A DNA stretch of 36,162 nt from a virus. The notes beneath the pieces were generated by a model, which saw only the letters and a list, made by a program, of their open reading frames with translations, searched no databases and was not told the origin of the DNA. The translations under genes and the position numbers were made by a program. The DNA is taken from positions 1-36,162 of the IMG/VR virus record IMGVR_UViG_3300014325_000030; one strand, written 5' to 3'. Shown one piece after another: positions 1 through 8,168 of this stretch; within the stretch, counting starts at the first letter, position 1; the number at the start of each line of letters is the position of its first letter.

Positions 1-961
1 CGACCTTCGCCCGCTTGTATTCCTTGACCGCCTCGACTTCCTGCGTCGCCGCCGAGGTGATGAGACAGATCGAATCGCCCGCCGCGACGGTTTGCAGGAC
101 GGTGCCGACGCCGGAGCCCGCCTGGACCCGGCCGGCGGCCGCGAGGTTGTAGCCGGTCGCCGCCGTCGTGCCGACAATCGCCGCGCTGCCGGTGCCGCAG
201 GTCGCGCCGGTGCCGGAGATGATGCCGACGTTATTGGCCAGCACGGTCAGGAGGTCGAACGACGAGACGCGAATGTGACGCCCGGCGACGCCGGTAATCA
301 GGAGCGTCGTCGTGTTGGTCGAAATGTTGACGTTCTTGAACGTGTCCGCGACGGCCACGCCGATCAGGAACCCGCCGGTCGCGCCCGAGCCGATCCCGGC
401 GATCTGGATCGCGTTGGCCGGCGGCGCCGCGGCGATCGCCGCATCGAAGGCCGCGCCCAGGTTGCCCTTCACGCGCACGGTGCCGATGACTTTGGTCGTC
501 TCGGCGGCGAGGGTGACGTTGGCACTCGCGCCCGCATTGGCCGCGCCGACGCCGCCGCCGCGGGCCGCGGTGAGGACGGCCGTCCCGGTGATCGCGGCGG
601 TGGCCCGCGCGCGAATCTTGACCAACCCGGCATTGGCAAACCCGAACGTCCCGTTGGCGGTCGTCGTGCTCGCGGCGCCCAGGGTCGACAGGTCGGCGCC
701 GAGCACCGTCGTCCAGACACTGCCGTTGTTGCTGCCTTCAAACGTCAGCGTGCCCGTCCAGGTGCCGGATACGTTGAGGCTGACGCTATTGGTCGTGCTA
801 TCGAGGGTAAACGTCGCGCACGCCGTCGGCGCGGTGACACACGCGGTGCCCGAATCGACGACGGTGACCGCGATCGGGCCGCCGATCGACTGCGCGTGCA
901 GCGGCGTGGTGCACGTGAGCAGGGCGACGAGGACGAGGAGCGCGCGGCGAGCGGCAGTCAT
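1..961 (-). CDS. Exported beta-rich phage protein, 3' end cut by window
   Basis: The frame runs off the left window edge after 320 codons. I chose the ATG at 961 because AAGGA lies 6-7 bases before it; the ATG at 967 abuts that Shine-Dalgarno. The N-terminus looks like a type I signal peptide: AARR, then a hydrophobic run (ALLVLVALLT), with a likely cut after LHA. The rest is Ser/Thr/Gly/Ala-rich and beta-like, with a TWTGTLTFEGSNNGS segment of the kind seen in phage decoration and fibre domains, and a last segment (CGTGSAAIVGTTAATGYNLA) containing one of the few cysteines. It follows the LamG-like gene in the late operon. The function is unknown: a surface or adhesin-like virion protein, or an exported host-modifying protein. 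A signal peptide is unusual for a virion component. Confidence 0.75.
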   Translation of the reverse strand, partial: MTAARRALLVLVALLTCTTPLHAQSIGGPIAVTVVDSGTACVTAPTACATFTLDSTTNSVSLNVSGTWTGTLTFEGSNNGSVWTTVLGADLSTLGAASTTTANGTFGFANAGLVKIRARATAAITGTAVLTAARGGGVGAANAGASANVTLAAETTKVIGTVRVKGNLGAAFDAAIAAAPPANAIQIAGIGSGATGGFLIGVAVADTFKNVNISTNTTTLLITGVAGRHIRVSSFDLLTVLANNVGIISGTGATCGTGSAAIVGTTAATGYNLAAAGRVQAGSGVGTVLQTVAAGDSICLITSAATQEVEAVKEYKRAKV

Positions 962-971
962 AGTCATTCCT

Positions 972-1685
972 TTAGGCGGCCCAGCGGCGGCCGACGCGTG
1001 GCAGGACGTCATTGGTGGGAAACGCGCCGGTGATCGTGCCGTGGTTCCGATTGCCGGCGTCGTCCAGGACTGGCCCGCGGCCATTCGCCCCTAGACGCCA
1101 GCGACCCGCACACGCGCGGTAATTCTGGTTCGGGACGAACTGCAGCCGCCGAATCTCAGCCAAGCTGTATTCTGCGGACGCTGCGTAGAACCAGAAGAAG
1201 GAGCCATTTAATGGTGCGTTCGGGACGGCATTATTCCCGAGAAGAAGATTCGATGCCGACTGATCAGTGACGGTGCCAGATCCGAGCGTTTGCGTGACAT
1301 ACGCGCTCGGCTCACCCGCTGGAGTATTCAAGTCGCCCATGTAGAGTCGCGGGAGGCTCGACGCACCGATGTCGTACGTCCCCGCAATAAACACGGGCGT
1401 GCCAAGATGCGTCGTCCAGTTCACCGCAAAACTTGAGGCCTCTGCGAGGGCGCGAAGGAACGTCGTGGAGCGTCCGGTTTCAAAGTCCACGCGATTATTC
1501 GCGGCGTTGGCAAACGTCAGATAGTGATTCCCTTTCTGTGCGATACGCTGGCCCACAACGCCTTGCGACGTAGATATGAACCACCCCGCCCACGTCGCGG
1601 CGTTCGGCACGCCGAGTGCCGTGAACGACCCACAGTCCACCCGATCCGTGGCGTTCGCCCCGAATTTCAGCGCGGTCGGGATCAA
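972..1685 (-). CDS. LamG/concanavalin-A-like tail or decoration protein
   Basis: The 237-residue protein has the pattern of a LamG/ConA-like jelly-roll domain: ATWAGWFIS, RIAQKGNHYLTF, a central stretch ending FIAGTYD, LYMGDLNTPAG, and a late segment with SLAEIRRLQF. A final GRWRLGANGRGPVLDDAG block resembles the C-terminal repeat of LamG-bearing phage proteins. Such domains bind sugars or decorate capsids and fibres. The start is probably TTG at 1685, overlapping the TGA of the upstream gene (TTGA) with GGTGA just before it. The frame stays open further upstream, but there it is the shadow of the neighbouring gene. The fold assignment rests on sequence pattern only; receptor or glycan binding is inference. 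Confidence 0.7.
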   Translation of the reverse strand: MIPTALKFGANATDRVDCGSFTALGVPNAATWAGWFISTSQGVVGQRIAQKGNHYLTFANAANNRVDFETGRSTTFLRALAEASSFAVNWTTHLGTPVFIAGTYDIGASSLPRLYMGDLNTPAGEPSAYVTQTLGSGTVTDQSASNLLLGNNAVPNAPLNGSFFWFYAASAEYSLAEIRRLQFVPNQNYRACAGRWRLGANGRGPVLDDAGNRNHGTITGAFPTNDVLPRVGRRWAA

Positions 1686-2158
1686 CTCGTCACCGCCGCG
1701 GCCACGTCGCCCGCCGTGATGATGGTGCCCGCGCCAAAGAGTTGCTCCGCGCGACTGCCCGATCGCAGTGCCAGCGCCGTCAGGCGCGTCAGCGTGCCGC
1801 TCCCCGCCGGAAACATCGCTTTGAAGTTCTTCGTGACCATCGTGTCGGTGCCGTCCTCGTTGGTGAGGCGCAGGCTCGGGACGCTGATCGCCGCTTCCAT
1901 CCACGACAGGAAGCGCCGCTCGGTGGACAGCTGCGCCGCGGTCGGCGTGCCCGGGAGCGCCGTGTAATCGGTCACGTCGATCGCAATCACCACGTCGGAC
2001 GGCGCAATATCGGCGCGCTTGATCGCAATCGCGACCCGCACGCGGTTGATGAGTTCCGCCGTGATCGAGTCGTCGCGCGTGGCGACCGACGCCGCATAGC
2101 CAAGCTGGCTCGGATCGGTGGTCAGTTCCGTTTTCAACGCCGCGAGGGTGAAGGCCAT
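1682..2158 (-). CDS. Conserved-type phage structural protein, unknown
   Basis: This 158-residue protein begins MAFTLAALKTELTTDPSQLGY, an opening I associate with small phage proteins found near tail genes. It is mixed alpha/beta with few charged repeats and no signal peptide or membrane segment. The start ATG lies directly after the TAA of the fibre-like gene upstream, and its own TGA overlaps the TTG of the LamG-like gene, so the three genes are translationally linked. The position in the late operon suggests a tail or neck component. I recognise no catalytic motif. Confidence 0.7.
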   Translation of the reverse strand: MAFTLAALKTELTTDPSQLGYAASVATRDDSITAELINRVRVAIAIKRADIAPSDVVIAIDVTDYTALPGTPTAAQLSTERRFLSWMEAAISVPSLRLTNEDGTDTMVTKNFKAMFPAGSGTLTRLTALALRSGSRAEQLFGAGTIITAGDVAAAVTS

Positions 2159-3658
2159 TTAGTTGATCAACTCATAGCCAAAGACGGTGTTCCCGCCGGT
2201 GGCCGAAATGGTGCCGCCCGAGTTGTTGATCGCCAGCAGCGCGACGCGTTCTGCCAGCGAGCCGGAGACGTCGGTGTACTTGATCATCCCGCGCACCGTC
2301 GTCGTCGTGTTGCATTGCAGGCTGCCGATATACCGGCTGTTCTTGCGGTTCGCCGCCGTGAACGTGCCTTCCGTGCCGGTGGCGCCATCGGTGAAACTGC
2401 CCGAGGTGAACGCTTCCGCGAGGTAGAAGTCCACCAGGAGCGTGCTGCCCGCGGCGCCGAGGGTTTCGAACAGGAACTGGATCTCGGCGGCGCCGCCGGT
2501 GGCGATGGCCGCCGACTGCCACCCACTGGTATTGGTCAGCCCGGCAAAGTTCGTCGTCGTCAGCGTGACGACGGCGCCGTAGAAGAATTTGCGCGCCATC
2601 GTGACGAGAAAGGCGCCCGCGGTGATCGACTGATAGATCAACCCGCGCAGGTACTGCTGAATCGTGCCAGTGGCGTCGGTGATGACTTTCGCGCCGGTCG
2701 TCGCGCCGAGGGTGGCCACGGCGGGATCGTCGGACGCGAGCGTGTGGCGGATGGCCGCGGCCGCGGTCCCGGCCCCCAGCGCGTTGGCGAAAAACGTCAC
2801 CAACCCGCGCAGGTACTGCTGGATCGTGCCGGTGGCGTCGGTGACGACTTTCGCGCCCGTGGTCACGCCGGCGGCCGCGGCCGTCGCGGCGGTCGAGGTG
2901 TCGATCGTGGCGGCGTGGCCGGCTTCCAGCGCAAAGCCGGTGATCGCGGCCGGTGGGGTCAGCGCGGTGACCTGGATCGCCGTCAGCACGACGGGCGTGG
3001 ACGCCGCGGCGAGCGCCTGGCCTTGGCTGGGGATCTTGTCGACGTCGGTCTTGATCGCATCGAGCGCCGTCTGCGCCGTGTCCTGCTTGGCCGACGTCGC
3101 AAAGCCGGTGATCGCCGCCGGCGGCGTCAGCGCCGCGGCCTGAATCGCCGTCAGGACCACCGGCGTCGAGGCCGCGGCGAGCGCCTGCCCTTGGCTGGGA
3201 ATCTTGTCGACGTCGACCTTGATCGCATCGATCGCGGTCTGCAGGGTGGCCTGCGCGGCCGCGGTGGCCAGCGTGGCCGACGTGATCGGCAGCGCGTCGA
3301 CGTGCTTGACGTAGACCTCGCCCTTCGCGGTCGCGTTGACGGTGATAACGTCGCCATCGTCCGAGACTTCGGACACGAGCGCGTCGCGCCGCCGCGCGTT
3401 CCCGATCGGCCCGACCGGATTCGCCACCGCCGGGGTGTCTTCGGTGTACTCCGTACCGCCTCCTCCGCCGCCGCCCCCGAGGGCGGCCCAGCGCGCGCCA
3501 TTGGTCGCCGTCGAGTCGCGCACGATCGCATCGCCGTCGGTGCCGCCGTCGAATTTCCGCGCGGCGTTCCACGCGTTCGGGCCGACCTTGGTCGGGCTCC
3601 CGGTATCGGGCACGGTCGACACAAACGCCGGCGTGACGACGACGTCGTCGGCGCTCAT
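2159..3658 (-). CDS. Tail-fibre-like protein with internal repeats
   Basis: The 499-residue protein starts at the ATG at 3658, which overlaps the TGA of the gp4-like gene (ATGA) with GGTGGA before it. Residues about 60-75 hold a poly-Gly linker. The middle consists of two near-identical blocks (DVDKIPSQGQALAAASTPVV, then ITGFA) and two further copies of a TTGAKV.TDATGTIQQYLRGL block. The C-terminal third is beta-rich (AAEIQFLFETLGAAGSTLLV). Repeats followed by a unique C-terminal domain are typical of trimeric phage fibres. The adjacent LamG-like gene supports a receptor-binding or baseplate role, but this is inferred from architecture alone. Confidence 0.7.
   Translation of the reverse strand: MSADDVVVTPAFVSTVPDTGSPTKVGPNAWNAARKFDGGTDGDAIVRDSTATNGARWAALGGGGGGGGTEYTEDTPAVANPVGPIGNARRRDALVSEVSDDGDVITVNATAKGEVYVKHVDALPITSATLATAAAQATLQTAIDAIKVDVDKIPSQGQALAAASTPVVLTAIQAAALTPPAAITGFATSAKQDTAQTALDAIKTDVDKIPSQGQALAAASTPVVLTAIQVTALTPPAAITGFALEAGHAATIDTSTAATAAAAGVTTGAKVVTDATGTIQQYLRGLVTFFANALGAGTAAAAIRHTLASDDPAVATLGATTGAKVITDATGTIQQYLRGLIYQSITAGAFLVTMARKFFYGAVVTLTTTNFAGLTNTSGWQSAAIATGGAAEIQFLFETLGAAGSTLLVDFYLAEAFTSGSFTDGATGTEGTFTAANRKNSRYIGSLQCNTTTTVRGMIKYTDVSGSLAERVALLAINNSGGTISATGGNTVFGYELIN
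2637..3243. repeat. In-frame DNA repeats inside the fibre-like gene
   Basis: Two kinds of direct repeat lie in the gene. About 72 bases starting at 2637 recur 162 bases later at 2799. About 145 bases starting at 2931 recur 168 bases later at 3099. Both periods are multiples of three, so the repeats expand the protein in frame (54 and 56 residues). They are the likely source of length variation in the fibre. Confidence 0.8.
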
Positions 3659-4401
3659 TCCACCCACCCGGATCCAAAGCCGCCCGTCGTGCCGCCGCTC
3701 CAGGTGCCCGTGCGCGCGTCCCAGCGGCCGCCGGTCATCCCCGGCAGGCCCAGGCCCGCGGCCGAGAGGCTCGGGATCCGCAGGTTGTTGGCGAAGATGC
3801 GCGCCCGCGCCAGGCCCGCGCGGCGGATCTGGTTGGCGGTCAGCGTCGCGTGAAAGGCATCCACGCAGGCCTCCATCACGGTCAACTCGAGCGCCGACTG
3901 GTAGCCCGGCGGCAGCACGAGCGAGGCGGTGTGGAGCACCGACCCCAGCACCCAGCGCGTCAGCAGCAGCACGTCGAGCCCGGCCGTGGGCGCGCCACTG
4001 GCAAACGACAGCGCGCCATCCGGGACCTCCGCGGCGTAGTAGGCGCCGGCGCCGCCGGTGGCCTGGCGCGCGAGCCACCAGCGCGGATCGTCGGACACGT
4101 CGATGATGGTGAAGACGCCCGAGGACAGCGCGACCGCGAGGCCGTCCACCTTCACCGGGCGGACCGGCAGCACCCAGGTGCCCGTGGGGCCGATGGTGTG
4201 CGGCTGGATCGCCTGCGTGGTGAACGGCGTGACGACGCCGGCGACCGACGTCTGCACGTCCGCGCTCCAGTCGTCGAGCACGCCGTTGATCGCGTCCAGG
4301 ACGACGATCGCGTCGGCCGGCTTGACGGGTTCCCCCGCGCCGACCACCGCGAGGCCGTCAACCAGGACGTGTCGAATGATCGTCGCGACCGAGACCGCCA
4401 T
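3655..4401 (-). CDS. P22 gp4-like head-to-tail adaptor
   Basis: The 248-residue protein matches the P22 tail accessory factor gp4 pattern. An N-terminal helix carries LDAINGVLDDWSADVQT. It is followed by the IQPHTIGPTGTWVLPVRPVKV segment typical of the family, DDPRWWLARQATG, and a C-terminal helical part with LVLPPGYQSALELTVMEACV. In P22, gp4 binds the portal ring after packaging and receives the tail needle and hub. The C-terminus here is extended by a Gly/Trp-rich tail (WDARTGTWSGGTTGGFGSGW). The gene sits downstream of coat and upstream of the fibre-like gene, as expected for a podovirus late operon. Confidence 0.85.
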   Translation of the reverse strand: MAVSVATIIRHVLVDGLAVVGAGEPVKPADAIVVLDAINGVLDDWSADVQTSVAGVVTPFTTQAIQPHTIGPTGTWVLPVRPVKVDGLAVALSSGVFTIIDVSDDPRWWLARQATGGAGAYYAAEVPDGALSFASGAPTAGLDVLLLTRWVLGSVLHTASLVLPPGYQSALELTVMEACVDAFHATLTANQIRRAGLARARIFANNLRIPSLSAAGLGLPGMTGGRWDARTGTWSGGTTGGFGSGWVE

Positions 4402-4410
4402 CCGGCGGCC

Positions 4411-4620
4411 TTACTTCTTGCCGATCTTGAGCGGCTGCGCCGGCACGGTGATCGTCGCCGCCGGCTCGTCGGGGACCGGGTGTTTCTTGTCGACGCGCGT
4501 CAGCCGATAGCCGGCTTTCAGTTTCGCGGCGAGATCGTCGGGATCGGTCGCGGTCGCGGTTTCGGCGGACTCGTCGGCCGGGCCGCGGTAGACGAGACGG
4601 GGCGTGAGAACGTCGGACAT
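4411..4620 (-). CDS. Small hypothetical protein of the head operon
   Basis: This is a 69-residue acidic/basic mixed protein (begins MSDVLTPRLVYRGPADESAE) ending LKIGKK. I chose the ATG at 4620 because GAGGAG stands 7 bases upstream; the frame opens nine codons earlier, but that extension encodes the Shine-Dalgarno itself. Small proteins between the coat and gp4 genes occur in many P22-like phages. No motif is recognised. Confidence 0.7.
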   Translation of the reverse strand: MSDVLTPRLVYRGPADESAETATATDPDDLAAKLKAGYRLTRVDKKHPVPDEPAATITVPAQPLKIGKK

Positions 4621-4703
4621 GAAGCACTCCTCAAGAAAAAAAGACACGAGGGGCGGGCCATCCGCCGACGGCCCGCCCGCACCTCCACGAATCGCGAAAT
4701 CTC

Positions 4704-5159
4704 TTACGCGACCGCGGCGGCCGTGGAGCCGAACGCCCAGATGGTCACGGCTTCCGAGCCCGGCGTCACGTTGGTGACGATGAAGCGGAAGCGTTTGCTG
4801 ACCAGGGTCACCATCGTCAGGACCGCCGCGACGGTGGCGATCGTGGTCTTGGTGACGCCGGTCCCCAGCGCCATCGTGAGCGTGGTGTCGCCGTAGTTCA
4901 CGACGTCGAGATCGAACGCGGTCCCGACCTGGCAGCCTTCAATGGCCGCGACGATCGCGGCCGCCGTCGGCGTGGTGATCGAGCCCGCATCCTGGCAATC
5001 GACCGGGAGCAAGCCCTGCAGGATCTGCGCGGTGGTCAGCGCGACCGGCGTGGTCGCGGTGGTGACGACTTGCGGCGTCACAGCCATCGTCGGAAAGACG
5101 ACGGACGAGAAGCGCGCGTAGTTGGTGGTCGCTGCGAATGTGTTGATGCCGTTGACCAT
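4704..5159 (-). CDS. Putative capsid decoration-type protein
   Basis: This 151-residue beta-rich protein lies directly downstream of coat, with GGAGG about 10 bases before its ATG and overlapping the coat stop region. The segment VGTAFDLDVVNYGDTTLTM followed by FIVTNVTPGSEAVTIWAFG resembles a beta-sandwich seen in phage and virus surface proteins, with alternating hydrophobic residues and few charges. Its place after the major capsid gene and strong Shine-Dalgarno suggest an abundant virion protein such as a decoration protein or head fibre. That role is inferred from position. Confidence 0.6.
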   Translation of the reverse strand: MVNGINTFAATTNYARFSSVVFPTMAVTPQVVTTATTPVALTTAQILQGLLPVDCQDAGSITTPTAAAIVAAIEGCQVGTAFDLDVVNYGDTTLTMALGTGVTKTTIATVAAVLTMVTLVSKRFRFIVTNVTPGSEAVTIWAFGSTAAAVA

Positions 5160-5162
5160 GAC

Positions 5163-6443
5163 TTACACGCCTCCTGCGACCGCAATCGCGTTGCCGTTGT
5201 AGAAATCGCCCATGCCGAACGGACAATCGAAGCGGGTGATCCACTCCATCGTCTTGGCGTCGAACTGCTGGACGAAGCTGACCGCGAGCCCGGACGCCGG
5301 GTCGCGTTTGGTGCTGCTCTTGAAGTCGCCGCCCGACGGGGGGAGCGACAGCTTGACGCCGACGAGCGCGAAGCTCTGCTTCGGGAGCGCCAGGCTGATC
5401 ACGCCGGTCTTGGCGGTCGCCGCGGATCCCGCGGTGTTGGTGCCCGGCCAGAGACAGAGATCCGCGCCCGCCAGCGGCAGCGCGGAGACGTTCTGATACG
5501 GGGAGCCGGGGCCAAACATCGGCGGCGAGAAGGTGATCGTCGACGTGGTCGCGGTGACCAGGGTCTGCGTCAGGATCGTGAAGTCGCGCAGCCGCCCGGT
5601 CGAGCGCCGGGTCATGTTGTTGACTTCGAAGCACGCGGCGAAATTGATCTTGTCGCCGACCACGTAGGTGTCGCCGCTGGTCTGGGTCAGCGCCATCGAC
5701 GTGATGCCGGTGCCGAGATCCGCGTTGACGGTCGGGGCGGTGGTCACTTCCACGACGCCGGCCCACGCGCCCGAGGTGTGCGTGTAGAGACTGGCCGATT
5801 CGTAGGTGTCGAAGCTCTGCGCGCGGCCGATCGCGCCGTCCTTGAACGCGCGCTCAATCTCGCCGAGCGGCGCAAAGAGCGGCAGTTCCGCGGCGATGAG
5901 CGGCCGGGCGATGTTGGGGGCCAGGATCATCATGCGCTTGCCGGGGCCGGCGCCCAGGTTGACCAGGCGCTGACGTGACGCGCCGAAGACCTGATCGAAG
6001 GTCGTCGGGTTGGTGCCCAGAACGCCCACGACGGTGCCCGCGTGGATGTAGGCGTACTTCGCGCAGCGATCTTCGATGTCCTGCGCCATCGTGTTGACGG
6101 CCGGATCGATGATGTCCTCGGTGAGCGCCTCTTCGAAGTGGCGGCTCTCGAGCGCGCGCTGCAGCACGTCATAGGCGAAGTGCACCTTCGCCATCTGGTT
6201 GATCCGCACGTCGGTCGCGCGGTCGATGATCGGCTGGGGTTCGTAGCCGAGATCGTTGGCCGTGCCGGGGAGGAACTGCACCGGGTACGGGACGCGCACG
6301 ACCGCGCCGGTCGCAAACGTCTTGGTGAAGTTCTTGTTGTACGAGGTGTCGAACGCGTCCGAGATCACGAGCTTGTTGGTCAGCTTGCGCAGCTGCTCGC
6401 GCGCGAGGAAGTCGGTGTAGTCGAACGAATTGGGAGCGGCCAT
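5163..6443 (-). CDS. Major capsid protein, P22 coat family
   Basis: The 426-residue protein has the P22 gp5-type layout. The N-arm (NSFDYTDFLAREQLRKL) leads into the HK97 core (VRVPYPVQFLPGTAND, DVRINQMAKVHFAYDVLQ, MAQDIEDRCAKYAYIHAGT). The segment around residues 240-300 (SGDTYVVGDKINFAACFEVN, then TRRSTGRLRDFTIL) matches the inserted I-domain that stabilises P22 coat. The C-terminus has TRFDCPFGMGDFYNG. It is preceded by the scaffold gene and a clear Shine-Dalgarno (AAGGA). The family call is firm. Procapsid assembly with the adjacent scaffold protein follows from P22 biology. Confidence 0.92.
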   Translation of the reverse strand: MAAPNSFDYTDFLAREQLRKLTNKLVISDAFDTSYNKNFTKTFATGAVVRVPYPVQFLPGTANDLGYEPQPIIDRATDVRINQMAKVHFAYDVLQRALESRHFEEALTEDIIDPAVNTMAQDIEDRCAKYAYIHAGTVVGVLGTNPTTFDQVFGASRQRLVNLGAGPGKRMMILAPNIARPLIAAELPLFAPLGEIERAFKDGAIGRAQSFDTYESASLYTHTSGAWAGVVEVTTAPTVNADLGTGITSMALTQTSGDTYVVGDKINFAACFEVNNMTRRSTGRLRDFTILTQTLVTATTSTITFSPPMFGPGSPYQNVSALPLAGADLCLWPGTNTAGSAATAKTGVISLALPKQSFALVGVKLSLPPSGGDFKSSTKRDPASGLAVSFVQQFDAKTMEWITRFDCPFGMGDFYNGNAIAVAGGV

Positions 6444-6453
6444 GTGAGGTCCT

Positions 6454-7437
6454 TCAGGATTTCAAGCGCGCCAGATCGCGGGCGTTCATCGCCGCGTTGT
6501 AGGCGGCCGTATCGCCGCTCGCGATCGCCCGCTCGACCGCATCGCCCGGCGTGGCGCGCGTCGAGAGCGTCGGCGGAGGCGGCGGCGCCGTGGTGGATCG
6601 GACAGCGGCCGGATCGGCGGTCAAGCGCGCGCCCAGCAGGACCAGGGCTTTGAATTGCTCCCGGGGCCCGAGGGCGAGGAGGCGTTTGCGCTCGACGGCG
6701 TTCGCCGGCTGCTGCAGGTGATAGAGAATCTCGGCGCCCGCTTCGTCCTCGAGGACCATCAGATCCGCGACCGATCCCGGCGGAATCTCGGTCGGCGCGA
6801 GCATCGCGACGACATCGAAATCCGGATGTTTCACACGCGCGGCGTCCGCCTTCGCTTCAAAGGCGGTGAGCACGCGCTGTGATTCCTCACGCGCCTTGGC
6901 GACCCGCTGGCCTTCGGTCCACTCGGCGCGCGACTTCTCCGTGGCCTGGGCCACTTTGAAATCGGTGAGCGCTTCGAGGTAGCCGGGGTCCGACGTGCCG
7001 TACGGGAACGTTTCGGGGTCGGGTTTGACGAGCGCAGACGACGACGCCGGGGCCGGGGTCGAAGCGGCAGGCGCGACAGGAGCGGCCGGCGGTCGCGGGG
7101 CGGCCAGGGCGCGCTCGGCACGTTCAGCACGCGCGAGCAACTCCTGGATCCGTTTCGCGGTTTTCGGTTTGTAGTCGGGATCGCTGTCAGCCGGTTCCGA
7201 GGCGGCCTGCGCGGGCGTCTCCGTCGAGACGGGCTGATCTTGCACAGCCGTGGCGGGTGGCGTACCCGCGGGCGACGCCGTAACTGGCGATGTACTGGGG
7301 CGTGCGCCGGTCATGCGCCAGGCGTGCGCCTCGCCGTCGGTCAGGCCGGCGGTCGGGTCGCTCGGGTCCGGCGTCAGATCAGCGGCGGGTGACGGGTCCG
7401 CGGGGAGGGCGTCAGCGACGACGATCGGATCGGGCAC
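6454..7437 (-). CDS. Scaffolding protein
   Basis: This 327-residue, Ala/Pro/Glu-rich, mostly disordered or helical protein lies immediately upstream of coat, the scaffold position in P22-like phages. The first 100 residues are low complexity. The middle has PETFPYGTSDPGYLEALTDF then a long charged helix (QRVAKAREESQRVLTAFEAK), and HPDFDVVAML. The C-terminus is helical and basic (MNARDLARLKS). The helix-turn-helix coat-binding end of P22 gp8 is likewise basic and C-terminal. The start is GTG with AGGTG just upstream. Function is inferred from position, composition and the YL.AL.DFKV motif common in such scaffolds. Confidence 0.8.
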   Translation of the reverse strand: MPDPIVVADALPADPSPAADLTPDPSDPTAGLTDGEAHAWRMTGARPSTSPVTASPAGTPPATAVQDQPVSTETPAQAASEPADSDPDYKPKTAKRIQELLARAERAERALAAPRPPAAPVAPAASTPAPASSSALVKPDPETFPYGTSDPGYLEALTDFKVAQATEKSRAEWTEGQRVAKAREESQRVLTAFEAKADAARVKHPDFDVVAMLAPTEIPPGSVADLMVLEDEAGAEILYHLQQPANAVERKRLLALGPREQFKALVLLGARLTADPAAVRSTTAPPPPPTLSTRATPGDAVERAIASGDTAAYNAAMNARDLARLKS

Positions 7438-7499
7438 GCAGCACCTGCGCGCACGTCATCCGCGTGCGTCATCCGGTTTTCGGAGGGACCCAACGACGA

Positions 7500-7545
7500 A
7501 TGGCGTGTCTCACGACTCTCTTCCCAGGGAGCGCGGACACGCCAT
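7500..7545. other. Long inverted repeat between late genes
   Basis: Perfect 10-base arms ATGGCGTGTC (7500-7509) and GACACGCCAT (7536-7545) enclose a loop that holds a further short CTC...GAG pairing. It lies in the 196-base gap (7438-7633) before the scaffold gene, otherwise without a gene. There is no T-tract, so it could be a processing site, attenuator or operator rather than a classical terminator. Confidence 0.5.
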
Positions 7546-7633
7546 CGCATCGTGTGATCCTTGTACGCGCGACAGTCGGGGATGAGGCGACCCTTCGGGC
7601 TGCAGGCCCTAGTCACGCGCGCAAATCGTGTGG

Positions 7634-7822
7634 TTACTTCATGTGCTCAATCCTCGAGCGTCGCTCGAATGCTCGATCATGATGCCTTGAACCGCGGATC
7701 TCGCGCTCAAGCCGCTCGATGTCTCGTCCTTGCCGATCCTCGGCGATCCACCCGGCGTCAGGCTGTCGCGAATCTTCCTCATCGTCCAGGTTCGGCGCCT
7801 GGTCGTCGTAGTCGACGGCCAT
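7634..7822 (-). CDS. Small charged hypothetical protein
   Basis: This is a 62-residue highly charged protein (begins MAVDYDDQAPNLDDEEDSRQ, ends with a basic RRSRIEHMK). Its ATG overlaps the TGA of the upstream gene as ATGA, the rule in this operon, which is the main support that it is real. The N-terminal half is acidic and the C-terminal half basic. No family is recognised. It is the last gene before the 7.4-7.6 kb gap. Confidence 0.6.
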   Translation of the reverse strand: MAVDYDDQAPNLDDEEDSRQPDAGWIAEDRQGRDIERLEREIRGSRHHDRAFERRSRIEHMK

Positions 7823-8154
7823 CAGACCTCGACGCGTCGCGCGAGCTCGCGCAGGCGGCCGACGGCCTGCTGATAGCCCTCGTTGAGAATCACGAGCCGG
7901 CCGGCCAGATGGGACACGGGCGGGCCGCTCGGTTGCGGCGTTCGATTCGTGTCCGCTTGCGGCGGGACGGGCGCGAGTGCCGTCTCGAGCCGCTTGGTGA
8001 GCACGTCGATCATGCTGTGCAGTTCACTGAGACTCTGCTCGGCGAAACACACGCCATCGCGGATCGGGCTGGGGCTCTCGTCGGCGAGGCCCATCGCGGC
8101 GCCGGTGCTGGTGAGGGGTCGGTTGCTGATCGTCTGCGCGCGTTCGTACTCCAT
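7822..8154 (-). CDS. Hypothetical protein downstream of portal
   Basis: The 110-residue protein starts at the ATG at 8154, 6 bases after AGGAGG; an earlier ATG at 8160 touches that Shine-Dalgarno and is less likely. The start is 15 bases after the portal stop. It contains two predicted helices (FAEQSLSELHSMIDVLTKRL and LNEGYQQAVGRLRELARRV) separated by a Pro/Gln-rich linker, suggesting an oligomeric helical protein. In P22-like phages small proteins may sit between portal and scaffold. No assigned function. Confidence 0.65.
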   Translation of the reverse strand: MEYERAQTISNRPLTSTGAAMGLADESPSPIRDGVCFAEQSLSELHSMIDVLTKRLETALAPVPPQADTNRTPQPSGPPVSHLAGRLVILNEGYQQAVGRLRELARRVEV

Positions 8155-8168
8155 CGGCATCCTCCTGG

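Noticed and set aside
92-1094. Long plus-strand open frames over the left late genes
   Set aside because: They are shadows in a GC-rich genome: Arg/Gly/Asp-rich, no motif, opposite to genes with family matches on the minus strand.
3359-3376. Seventh copy of the dispersed palindrome (GTCCGAGACTTCGGACAC)
   Set aside because: Lacks the GACGTC centre and has the wrong length; counted at most as degenerate.
4621-4647. Nine-codon N-terminal extension of the small gene at 4411-4620
   Set aside because: It encodes the Shine-Dalgarno of the downstream ATG, and no ribosome site precedes it.
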